From Dehalococcoidia bacterium UBA1123 (GTDB lineage: Bacteria; Chloroflexota; Dehalococcoidia; Lucifugimonadales; UBA1123): a stretch of 49,548 nt of DNA. Position numbers and translations under genes: made by a program. The stretch is from assembly GCA_002313895.1 (NCBI GenBank), contig DCAW01000150.1:1-49548 (forward strand). Direction: 5' to 3'. Below are positions 7,658 to 15,493 of this stretch, in pieces; the stretch's first letter is position 1; each line of letters starts with the position of its first letter. A model generated the notes under the pieces. The model worked only from the letters and a program-made list of their open reading frames with translations, was not told the origin of the DNA and made no database searches.

Positions 7658-7936
7658 ATGGCGAATCAGAGCGAAAAATCACGAGCCTTCAACCTGCATT
7701 GGGGATCAGGGATTATCGCGGAGGAGGCGGCTTACGATGGCGAACACCATCGCCCGACGATTCAGCTTCTGGAGTTTGAAGACGGATCGACCAGCGTCCG
7801 GTTCTGCTATTACAGCGGCAACGGCAGATTCCAACGCAGCCCTTTAATCGTGGGAGAGTCGGACATCGACGGCCTCCGAGGCGCGCTGGAGAACACTCCG
7901 CGTCTCAAGGAGTTACTGACTCGCTTGGCGGGCTGA
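7658..7936 (+). CDS. Conserved-looking small hypothetical protein
   Basis: A 92-residue protein starting MANQSEKSRAF, with many beta-type residues (FEDGSTSVRFCYYSGNGRF) and an acidic-hydrophobic C-terminal helix (LRGALENTPRLKELLTRL). AGGAG lies about seven bases before this ATG; an upstream TTG at 7625 in the same frame lies inside the terminator tail and is rejected. I do not recognise the family. It stands alone between a terminator and a convergent gene. Confidence 0.65.
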   Translation: MANQSEKSRAFNLHWGSGIIAEEAAYDGEHHRPTIQLLEFEDGSTSVRFCYYSGNGRFQRSPLIVGESDIDGLRGALENTPRLKELLTRLAG

Positions 7937-7958
7937 TCTTACCCCAGAGTGTTCATAA

Positions 7959-8528
7959 TTATTTCTTCGGCACACGGTTCATCCGAATCTCGTGAGCGCC
8001 ATCCACCCTCGCGCACTCGTAATAGAACACGTACGCATCATCTAGAACCACAATGTCCGAATACTTCAGTGACCCTGTGGCGTGAACAGACTGAAGCGCA
8101 GGCTTGTGAGGCGTCAATTTCTGGAACGTTCTTAAATCAAACGAGACAGCGATCCCCGTGCTACCCTCATAGGTCTCTTCAATACCCGATCGCCCGCCGT
8201 ATAAAACCGTGAAACCCGGCGGCACATAAGCCATCGTGTCCACCCTGGTCAGCTTCGAGTCCCAAGAATCCCCAGGAGGCAACACTTCGCCCTGCCACTC
8301 GAAATTCACGCCGTCTGCGCTTCGAACCACCGAGCACAATCCGCCCCGGCCCTCAGAGATTGGCTTTCGAGTCCGGTAGTACAAGTGGAACATCCCGCCC
8401 TCCGGACCGAAGTTGGCGCTGCACCCGCCCACCCAGTAACCAGCGCCTGCTCCTGGCGGCTCGATAACCGTCGTGCCTTCTCCCGGGTCAACCAGGGGCA
8501 AAATTCCAAACTGTTTCAAACTTTCCAC
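7959..8528 (-). CDS. Glycosidase-like beta-propeller hypothetical protein
   Basis: The 189-residue protein looks like part of a five-bladed propeller of the GH43/GH32-type sugar-processing families. It has repeating blade features such as FHLYYRTRK, CSVVRSADGVNFEW, MAYVPPGFTVLYGGRSG and VFYYECARVDG. Full propellers of these families usually have about 300 residues, so this is short and may be a minimal or truncated version. No signal peptide is seen and the acidic catalytic triad cannot be placed with confidence. It converges with the gene at 7658-7936. Confidence 0.6.
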   Translation of the reverse strand: MESLKQFGILPLVDPGEGTTVIEPPGAGAGYWVGGCSANFGPEGGMFHLYYRTRKPISEGRGGLCSVVRSADGVNFEWQGEVLPPGDSWDSKLTRVDTMAYVPPGFTVLYGGRSGIEETYEGSTGIAVSFDLRTFQKLTPHKPALQSVHATGSLKYSDIVVLDDAYVFYYECARVDGAHEIRMNRVPKK

Positions 8529-8849
8529 AAAAGTCTCCCTCGTGCTTTATTTCGTTTGAACCTATGACAGATTGGTCGGCTGGACTTGAGCGTTCCGACT
8601 TCTCACCGCTGTTCGCTCATGTGTTGGCAGCGACGCTAATCCAAACTCGCCCTGCTGAGCCACCGCGAATCAACTGGTCGAAGAACAATCAAGCTCCGGA
8701 CCGCAGACGAACAGATTCTTGTTTATTGAAAACGTTTTTGGCCTTCGACCGACTAACTTGATACAGGCCCATTTCGCTTCCCAGCTAGCCTCGCCACCCG
8801 ATGGATATGGTATAGTGGTGCAGTTACGAAACAGACAACGAGGGGCATC
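8529..8849. other. Intergenic gap of 321 bases
   Basis: Divergent region between the propeller gene (minus) and dgt (plus). No protein or RNA gene was recognised. A TATAGT at 8811-8816 could be a -10 box for dgt, but I find no convincing -35 at the usual distance. Confidence 0.4.
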
Positions 8850-10004
8850 TTGCGCGCCCGATTTGGTGAGGGGACGCGCTCGAAAACCAGGAGAAAATCT
8901 GCCATCGTTACACCAGCGGCGCGCAGCGCAAACACCGAATCCGTCCTGAATAGACTGCTAGCAAGAGAGGAAACTCTCTCGCCTTACGCCGCCAAGTCCG
9001 GCTCCAGCGAAGGCCGCGAGATACCCGAGCCTCCTTCGCCCGTCCGAACTGAGTATCAACGAGACCGCGACCGCATCCTTCACACCAAGGCTTTCCGGCG
9101 CCTGAAACACAAGACTCAGGTGTTCATCGCTCCCCAGGGCGACCACTACGTCACCAGGCTCACCCACACTCTTGAAGTCGCCCAGATTGCCAGAACCATC
9201 GCCAGAGCTTTGAACCTCAACGAAGACCTGACCGAAGCCATCGCGCTCGGCCACGACCTCGGACACACCCCCTTTGGGCACATTGGCGAAGACGAGCTTG
9301 GCTCTCTGCATCCCGGAGGCTTCAGGCACAACCACCAGAGCCTCCGCGTTGTTGAGCAGTTGGAGAAGGAGGGCAATGGCCTGAACCTCACCTGGGAAGT
9401 GCGCCAGGGAATCCTGATGCACTCTAAGCCAAGAGGCGACTTCCTTCGAAGCGATCTGGTCGAAGGGCTGACCCTCGAAGGCCAGATATGCCGAATCTCC
9501 GACGCCGTCGCCTACCTGAACCACGATCTGATGGACGCCTTCCGAGCCGGCGTTCTGGAGGACAGCCAACTGCCCCTCGACGTTTTCAGGGTGCTGGGAG
9601 ATCGCCACTCGAAACGCGTCGGCACGATGGTGACCGACATTATCGAGCATTCCTGGGCTGCAACTGGAAATGGCAACGGTAGTTCCTCACTCGTGATTAC
9701 GATGGGTGACACCGTGCGGAGCGCCTTTAACACTCTGCGGGAGTTCATGTTCCAGCGGGTCTATATTCCCGAAGACAGGGGACTCCAAGGACGAACGGCC
9801 AGGAAGATAATCAGGCTCCTATATCGCCACTACGACGTCAACCGAGACGAAATTCCTTCCGACTACAATGTCCGCAGCAAGTCCGAGGACGCCGCCGCCG
9901 TCGACTTCATATCTGGCATGACCGACCACTACGCGATCAGGACCGCCGAGGCCATCAGACCCGGCATAGCCGCTCCATTCACCGAACAGAGGTTTGCCCT
10001 GTGA
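8850..10004 (+). CDS. dgt: Deoxyguanosinetriphosphate triphosphohydrolase-like HD protein
   Basis: An HD-domain dNTPase of up to 384 residues. The metal-binding His/HD set is in HYVTRLTHTLEVAQIAR (His106) and AIALGHDLGHTPFGHIGE (His135-Asp136). Family stretches RDRDRILHTKAFRRLKHKTQVF and ILMHSKPRGDF are present. It would cleave dNTPs to nucleoside and triphosphate, controlling nucleotide pools. The TTG at 8850 is the longest start; homologues usually begin near VLNRLLAREETL (about residue 32), so the first 30 codons are doubtful. It overlaps the next gene by four bases and heads a dgt-dnaG-rpoD cluster, a neighbourhood seen in many bacteria. Confidence 0.93.
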   Translation: MRARFGEGTRSKTRRKSAIVTPAARSANTESVLNRLLAREETLSPYAAKSGSSEGREIPEPPSPVRTEYQRDRDRILHTKAFRRLKHKTQVFIAPQGDHYVTRLTHTLEVAQIARTIARALNLNEDLTEAIALGHDLGHTPFGHIGEDELGSLHPGGFRHNHQSLRVVEQLEKEGNGLNLTWEVRQGILMHSKPRGDFLRSDLVEGLTLEGQICRISDAVAYLNHDLMDAFRAGVLEDSQLPLDVFRVLGDRHSKRVGTMVTDIIEHSWAATGNGNGSSSLVITMGDTVRSAFNTLREFMFQRVYIPEDRGLQGRTARKIIRLLYRHYDVNRDEIPSDYNVRSKSEDAAAVDFISGMTDHYAIRTAEAIRPGIAAPFTEQRFAL

Positions 10005-10255
10005 CACTCCCCGACAGAATGCGAATCCGGACAGTCGGCAACCAGATAAGGCTCATCAAGGAACATCTTGAAGCCATGCAACGAGACGCCCACGGACTGG
10101 AATACCCGCGATGGAAGTCCGAAGTCGACGACATCTGGAAACATATCTTCACCGAGATTAACCACATGAAGCCGACGTCCCAGCACCACGCGCTCGACTC
10201 CATCAAAGAGCTTTGGACGACCTACATTACCCACTACAACGTCGGTCTCAATTGA
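10001..10255 (+). CDS. Small hypothetical protein between dgt and dnaG
   Basis: An 84-residue, helix-rich protein (MRIRTVGNQIRLIKEHLEAM, then ITHYNVGLN at the end). The GTG start overlaps the dgt stop (GTGA), which points to translational coupling. No membrane segment, cysteine pair or nucleotide motif is visible. Its conserved operon position suggests a role near nucleotide pools or replication, but no function is proposed. Confidence 0.65.
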   Translation: MTLPDRMRIRTVGNQIRLIKEHLEAMQRDAHGLEYPRWKSEVDDIWKHIFTEINHMKPTSQHHALDSIKELWTTYITHYNVGLN

Positions 10256-10297
10256 GTATTTTGTATTTGACGATTTAAATCATTGTAGGGGGCGAGT

Positions 10298-10735
10298 TTG
10301 AAATCCGCGCCCCACAGAGGCAAAAAACCCAAACATAGGTCTATTGAATATCAGGAACGATTATTGAACGATTATGACGATCCGGCGGAACACCTTGAAC
10401 GCGAGCCTCGCCTGCAACTGGCAAGAGAGGCGTCGCTGATGGCGCACGGCGTCGTAATCAAACTAAAGGAGATGGGACTGCCCGAAGATCTCGACAACGA
10501 GCTTGCACAGCTTTGCACAGACCTGGGAGACCTATGGAGCGCGCAAAAAAGGCTGGCCGAGCAATTCGAGTCATTCGTCGACTCAGACAGAGAGTGGATC
10601 AGGGTTGGCGACCAACTGGTCGACCTTCGAGCCAGCATCGACCATATGGCGTGGCACATGAAGAACGTTCGGCGTCCGATGACCGCGATCACCCGATATG
10701 CGTATTCTCAGGATCAGACAGAGCAAGAGGCATAG
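10298..10735 (+). CDS. Helical hypothetical protein just before dnaG
   Basis: A 145-residue charged protein with a basic N-terminus (RGKKPKHRSIEYQERLL) and long amphipathic helices around ELAQLCTDLGDLWSAQKRLAEQ, probably coiled coil. The start is TTG at 10298 with a G-rich stretch (TAGGGGGCG) upstream. It ends one base before the dnaG start codon, so the two are tightly linked. Family not recognised. Confidence 0.65.
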   Translation: MKSAPHRGKKPKHRSIEYQERLLNDYDDPAEHLEREPRLQLAREASLMAHGVVIKLKEMGLPEDLDNELAQLCTDLGDLWSAQKRLAEQFESFVDSDREWIRVGDQLVDLRASIDHMAWHMKNVRRPMTAITRYAYSQDQTEQEA

Positions 10736-10736
10736 A

Positions 10737-12548
10737 TTGTCCGTAATAGATGACATAAAGGCCCGACTCGACATCGTTGACGTGGTGTCTCCCTACGTCG
10801 CTCTCCAAAAATCTGGACGCGGCTTTAAAGCCAACTGCCCGTTCCACAACGAAAAGACACCTTCCTTCGTGGTGAATCCGGAGCGCCAGAGTTGGCGATG
10901 CTTCGGCGCGTGCGCCGAGGGGGGCGGGGCCTTCGACTTCGTAATGAAGGCCGAGAACATGGATTTCGGCCAAGCCCTGCACCTGCTGGCCCAGCGAACC
11001 GGCGTCCAACTCGAAAAACGAGGCGACCCTGAAAAGTCCGACATTCTCCACAGCGTTAATCGAGCGGCGGCCACCTTCTATCAGGAAACGCTGAAAACCG
11101 AAGAAGGCCGACAGGCGCGCAACTACATCGACAGCCGCAAGCTGAACGATTCGTCAATTGAAAAATTCATCCTGGGTTACAGCCCTTCGTCCGGCGACGG
11201 CCTGAAATCTCACCTGCTGCTACACGATTTCAAGATTGAGCAGGCCATCGAGGCAGGATTGGTCAGGCAAGACGAAGAGAGTGGTCGGACCTACGACTTC
11301 TTCCGAGGCCGACTGATGTTCCCCATATTCGACAGGCGGGGAAACGTCGTTGGGTTCGGCGGTCGAGCATTAGACGACTCAAACCCCAAGTACATCAACA
11401 CCTCGGCCACGTCGATATTCGACAAGCGCAACACGCTCTACGCCCTCAATTTCGCCATCGATAAGGTACGAGATCAGCGCACCGCTGTTGTTGTCGAGGG
11501 CTACATGGACGCCATCGCCGCTCACGAGCACGGATACACCAACGTCGTGGCCTCAATGGGCACGGCGTTGACCGAACAGCAAGTAGCCCAGCTTCGAACT
11601 CTCGCGGACAAATTCATCCTGGCCCTTGACCCCGACGCAGCCGGGCAGGAAGCGACGCTCCGCAGTCTGGAGTCATCATGGCGCGTGATCCAGAGCAATG
11701 CGGCCCAACAGCGCCAACGCTCCCAGAGCGCATTGAGTCAGTGGAAAACGACCGATCTGAGAGTCGCTGCCTTGCCTGAAGGCCTGGACCCCGACGCCCT
11801 CATCCGGCAGGACGCCTCCCGTTGGGAGAGCATCGTGGCAGACGCGGCGCCGCTGTTGGAATTTTTGATACCCAACATCGCGGCCCGTTTCGACCTCACG
11901 GTTCCCCATGGCAAAAGCCAGGTTGTGGACGCGATCTGGCCGCTGATCGCCGCGCTGGACCGCCTTGACAGGGAGCAGTACGCCCAGAAACTAGCTGACG
12001 CAATCGGAGTCAGCATGGAAGCGCTTCGGGCGAGTGTTGGTAACCATCGGACTTCGAACAGACAATCGCGCCGAACAGAACGGTACGAACCGCCGCCTGA
12101 GGTCACTGAATCCACTCTAAATGAGTCGTTCGCTGAACCCGTGGAAGAGTACATTCTGGCCCTCTTGATCAACAAACCCGACCTGAAAGAGTTCGCAGAA
12201 AACTTCGATTCGCAATGTTTTTACAGCATCGAGAACAGAGAAGTGTTTACGAATTGGATGTCCTGCTCTAAAATAGAAGAGTTATGGGACTCCGTGGACG
12301 AGTCTTTGCATCCACACTTAACCCACATCACTACCATCGACATATTGTCCGTGGAACTGATTGAAAGTGAACGCGCGCTGACAGAAATGCTCCGCCGTTT
12401 GCAGCGCCGATTCCACATAGTGGATCAACAAAACATTCTAATCAGCGGCCCAACTGGGGAACCGCCGCCTAGAGAATTGGGAGAACGCATATCAGAAATT
12501 AACGAGAGCATACGTCAGTCTGAGCATATGGGAGTGTGGCGCAAGTAA
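10737..12548 (+). CDS. dnaG: DNA primase
   Basis: Synthesises RNA primers at the replication fork. The N-terminal zinc ribbon reads CPFHNEKTPSF ... CFGACAEGG; the second half has three residues between cysteines (CFGAC) instead of the usual two (CFGC). The TOPRIM core has VVVEGYMDAIAA and LALDPDAAG. A C-terminal helicase-interacting helical region follows. I start at TTG 10737 (603 residues), giving SVIDDIKARLDIVDVV, the usual beginning, with GAGG upstream; the frame is open 13 codons further but that part overlaps the previous gene. rpoD follows 84 bases later, the classic macromolecular-synthesis order. Confidence 0.96.
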   Translation: MSVIDDIKARLDIVDVVSPYVALQKSGRGFKANCPFHNEKTPSFVVNPERQSWRCFGACAEGGGAFDFVMKAENMDFGQALHLLAQRTGVQLEKRGDPEKSDILHSVNRAAATFYQETLKTEEGRQARNYIDSRKLNDSSIEKFILGYSPSSGDGLKSHLLLHDFKIEQAIEAGLVRQDEESGRTYDFFRGRLMFPIFDRRGNVVGFGGRALDDSNPKYINTSATSIFDKRNTLYALNFAIDKVRDQRTAVVVEGYMDAIAAHEHGYTNVVASMGTALTEQQVAQLRTLADKFILALDPDAAGQEATLRSLESSWRVIQSNAAQQRQRSQSALSQWKTTDLRVAALPEGLDPDALIRQDASRWESIVADAAPLLEFLIPNIAARFDLTVPHGKSQVVDAIWPLIAALDRLDREQYAQKLADAIGVSMEALRASVGNHRTSNRQSRRTERYEPPPEVTESTLNESFAEPVEEYILALLINKPDLKEFAENFDSQCFYSIENREVFTNWMSCSKIEELWDSVDESLHPHLTHITTIDILSVELIESERALTEMLRRLQRRFHIVDQQNILISGPTGEPPPRELGERISEINESIRQSEHMGVWRK

Positions 12549-12632
12549 CCCAGCCGCATCGCGACGTCCAGATATATACATCCGCGAGACATAGCCGATC
12601 CAAAATCTACTACACACTGCGGGGTTGAATAT

Positions 12633-14201
12633 ATGAACAGAAGCATCGATGCAGACGGCACCAGCGACCTGATCCGAGGTCTCATGAACGAAACCTCATC
12701 TACAGCCGATCTAATCAGGACCACCCGTGCAAGAGAAGACGGCTTCAATAACCAGGAAGAGGAGCAGAACGCTGAGGAACGCCGAACTGCGACCCGCACT
12801 CGTAACACCGGGTATAGGGACCCGTATGCCGCCGATCTTGAAGAGGAAGAAGACGACCTCGAAAAGTCGAAGAGAAAGGCCATCGCAGCTAACGGCGCCG
12901 AGCAGGACGTCAACAGCGCTGAAATGATTGACGACCCGGTCCGCATGTATTTGCGTGAGATCGGCAGAGTCAATCTTCTCAAGGCTGCTGAAGAGCGCGT
13001 TCTGGCCCGTCAGTTCGAGCAGGGCAGGTACATCAAGCAGATGGAGACCGCCCTATGCACGCCAGACGGTCGAGCCCCCAGGTCATGGTTACTCATCGCA
13101 CAGTTCCTGCAACACGTTGCCGATCTTGAAGAATTGGCATTCGCCGTGGCCCGTTACAAAAACGTGGACTACGACGGCACGCTCCAACAGCTAATCGTGT
13201 CGCAGGAGATGCGTGAGTCGCTCGACGGCGAACTGCCAGAAGAGATGCTCCTGTTCCTAGCGGACACCCTCAACGCCGAGCCTGAATCAGTCAAGGCCGA
13301 CGTCCAGATTCTTTCTCTCGACAGCCGACTGTTGCCCAACCAAGTGCTGGAAGCGATGGGCTGTCAGCCTTTGCTCTCTGAGATTTACTCGATACTTGAA
13401 AAACCCGACTTCGCCAGTTGCATGGAGTCCTACGAGCTGGTGTTCCATCGTCATCTGGATAGGTTGTCGGACCTGGGAGATCGCGCCCAACGCCACCTGG
13501 CCGAAGCCAACCTCAGGCTCGTTGTCAGCGTCGCCAAAAAGTACATCGGGCGCGGCATGTCCCTGCTTGACCTCATCCAGGAAGGCAACATTGGCCTTAT
13601 CCGAGCGGTCGAGAAGTTCGACTACCGCAAGGGCTACAAATTCTCCACCTACGCAACGTGGTGGATCAGGCAGGCCATCACAAGGGCCATCGCCGACCAG
13701 GCCCGCACGATTCGCATTCCTGTTCACATGGTCGAAACCATCAACAAACTGCTGAGAGTCACTCGTCGCCTAGTTCAAGAGTATGGCAGAGAACCGACCA
13801 GTGAAGAGATCGGCCTTGGTATGGAAATCCCTCCGGAGAAGGTTCGCGAAATTCTGAAAATCTCCCAGGAACCCGTTTCTCTGGAAACTCCCATCGGCGA
13901 AGAAGAGGACAGCCATCTGGGCGACTTCATCGAGGACGCGACAGCGCTGGCCCCAGCGGAGGCCGCATCTTACCAACTGCTCAAAGAGCAGGTGGACGAT
14001 GTTCTGTTCACCCTCAGCGAACGCGAGGCTCAGGTGCTTCAGCTTCGATTCGGTCTCGAGGATGGACGCGCCCGAACCCTGGAAGAGGTGGGCCGGGACT
14101 TCGGCGTCACCAGAGAGCGCATCCGCCAGATAGAAGCCAAAGCTCTCCGCAAACTGCGGCATCCCAGCCGTTCAAAGAAACTCAGGGACTTCCTAGAGTA
14201 A
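12633..14201 (+). CDS. rpoD: Primary RNA polymerase sigma factor (sigma-70/SigA)
   Basis: The 522-residue protein has region 1.2 (DDPVRMYLREIGRVNLL), a moderately long non-conserved insert, region 2 (AEANLRLVVSVAKKYIGRGM, then FSTYATWWIRQAITRAI for -10 recognition and melting), region 3 (RIPVHMVETINKL) and region 4 (RFGLEDG, TLEEVGRDFGVTRERIRQIE) for -35 contact. The first 100 residues are acidic and low in conservation. It directs core polymerase to housekeeping promoters, consistent with near-consensus boxes seen upstream of rpsA and the tRNA-tuf operon. Co-transcription with dnaG is likely; a hairpin follows the stop. Confidence 0.97.
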   Translation: MNRSIDADGTSDLIRGLMNETSSTADLIRTTRAREDGFNNQEEEQNAEERRTATRTRNTGYRDPYAADLEEEEDDLEKSKRKAIAANGAEQDVNSAEMIDDPVRMYLREIGRVNLLKAAEERVLARQFEQGRYIKQMETALCTPDGRAPRSWLLIAQFLQHVADLEELAFAVARYKNVDYDGTLQQLIVSQEMRESLDGELPEEMLLFLADTLNAEPESVKADVQILSLDSRLLPNQVLEAMGCQPLLSEIYSILEKPDFASCMESYELVFHRHLDRLSDLGDRAQRHLAEANLRLVVSVAKKYIGRGMSLLDLIQEGNIGLIRAVEKFDYRKGYKFSTYATWWIRQAITRAIADQARTIRIPVHMVETINKLLRVTRRLVQEYGREPTSEEIGLGMEIPPEKVREILKISQEPVSLETPIGEEEDSHLGDFIEDATALAPAEAASYQLLKEQVDDVLFTLSEREAQVLQLRFGLEDGRARTLEEVGRDFGVTRERIRQIEAKALRKLRHPSRSKKLRDFLE

Positions 14202-14243
14202 TTCCAACGTTTCGGAGAACATCGGTGTAGAAGTAGATTAGCT

Positions 14244-14285
14244 GAGTCCTGCCGTAATTTATGTTTCGGCAGGACTCGGTAATTT
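14244..14285 (+). terminator. Hairpin after rpoD
   Basis: GAGTCCTGCCG (14244-14254) pairs perfectly with CGGCAGGACTC (14267-14277) over a 12-base loop. The tail GGTAATTTA is only weakly T-rich, so termination may be partial. Confidence 0.6.
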
Positions 14286-14373
14286 AGGGACATCTGACAG
14301 TCCCTCGAGTTCATCAATGTGGACGAACCGGGGGAGGAAAATAACCAACGTCTGAGCGTCAGTTGAGCATGAA

Positions 14374-15492
14374 ATGACCTCTCCACAGACCATCGACAGG
14401 AAGCAATCGCCAGAGCCGGCCGCCAAACCTAAAGTCGCGGTCGTCCAAACCAGTCCCCAGACTGTGTTGGCCGACGTCAAACGGGCGATGGAACTGGCCG
14501 ATTACACCTCAGTTTTGCCCAGCGACTTGGAAACACTGCTAAAAATCAACATCTCCTGGCAGCACTACTACCCGGCATGCTCCACCACACCCTGGCAACT
14601 CGACGGGGTCATAGGTGCATTAAAACAGGCCGGCTACGACAAACTGATCCCAACTCACAACGGAACGGTGGTCGTCGATCCACACGAGGGCGCGGAAAAC
14701 AATAAACACCAGGTCGTTGAAAAAAAGCACAATCTCGACCCCATATTTCTTGAAGATGTTCCCTGGATCGAATATCAGCCAAGGTCGCCCATGATGGTGT
14801 TAGACAAGGTGTACCCCAACGGCATCAAAATCCCAGAGATGCTCATGGGCAAGAACATCGTCCATCTGCCCACCGTGAAGACTCACGTATTCACAACGAT
14901 GACAGGCGCGATGAAAAACGCATTCGGTGGATTGCTGAACTACCAACGTCACTGGACGCACTCGGTGATTCACGAGACACTGGTGGACCTGCTGAGAATC
15001 CAGAAAGAGATTCATCCTGGAATCTTCGCTGTGACCGACGGGACGTTCGCAGGAGACGGCCCTGGCCCCAGGGCGATGCGGTGGCACATCAAGAACCTGA
15101 TCCTCGCCAGCGCGGATCAGGTGGCAATCGACGCGGTTTCGGCTAAAATCATGGGTTACGATCCCATGTCCATTAAATTCATCCGACTGGCCCACGAAGC
15201 AGGGCTCGGATGCGCCGACCTCGACCAGATCGAAGTCGTCGGCGAAGACATCTCAGAGATGAACTGGCGATTCAAGTCCGCGGAAAACACGTTCGCCAGT
15301 CGAGGCCAGAAGCTGATCTACTGGGGGCCACTGAAACCGCTGGAGAACATGCTGTTGAGGTCGCCCATAACGCCCTGGGCATTTCTGGCGTCCAACATCT
15401 ATCACAACGAATACTGGCTCAGGTTCGTCGGTCGTAAAAGGGTGCGACAGGCGTTGAAAACTGAATGGGGAAAGCTGTTCCAGTCCTACTAA
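14374..15492 (+). CDS. DUF362 domain-containing protein
   Basis: The 372-residue protein matches the DUF362 family. Key stretches are KINISWQHYYPACSTTP, the THNGTVVVDPHEGAENN region, NIVHLPTVKTHVFTTMTGAMKNAFGG and a C-terminal ASADQVAIDAVSAKIMGYDP. The family often accompanies iron-sulfur proteins and redox or cofactor genes; its reaction is unknown. No CX2C ferredoxin motif is present here, and no signal peptide. It lies downstream of the rpoD terminator with its own unidentified promoter, and is followed immediately by the convergent broken regulator. Confidence 0.85.
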   Translation: MTSPQTIDRKQSPEPAAKPKVAVVQTSPQTVLADVKRAMELADYTSVLPSDLETLLKINISWQHYYPACSTTPWQLDGVIGALKQAGYDKLIPTHNGTVVVDPHEGAENNKHQVVEKKHNLDPIFLEDVPWIEYQPRSPMMVLDKVYPNGIKIPEMLMGKNIVHLPTVKTHVFTTMTGAMKNAFGGLLNYQRHWTHSVIHETLVDLLRIQKEIHPGIFAVTDGTFAGDGPGPRAMRWHIKNLILASADQVAIDAVSAKIMGYDPMSIKFIRLAHEAGLGCADLDQIEVVGEDISEMNWRFKSAENTFASRGQKLIYWGPLKPLENMLLRSPITPWAFLASNIYHNEYWLRFVGRKRVRQALKTEWGKLFQSY

Positions 15493-15493
15493 A

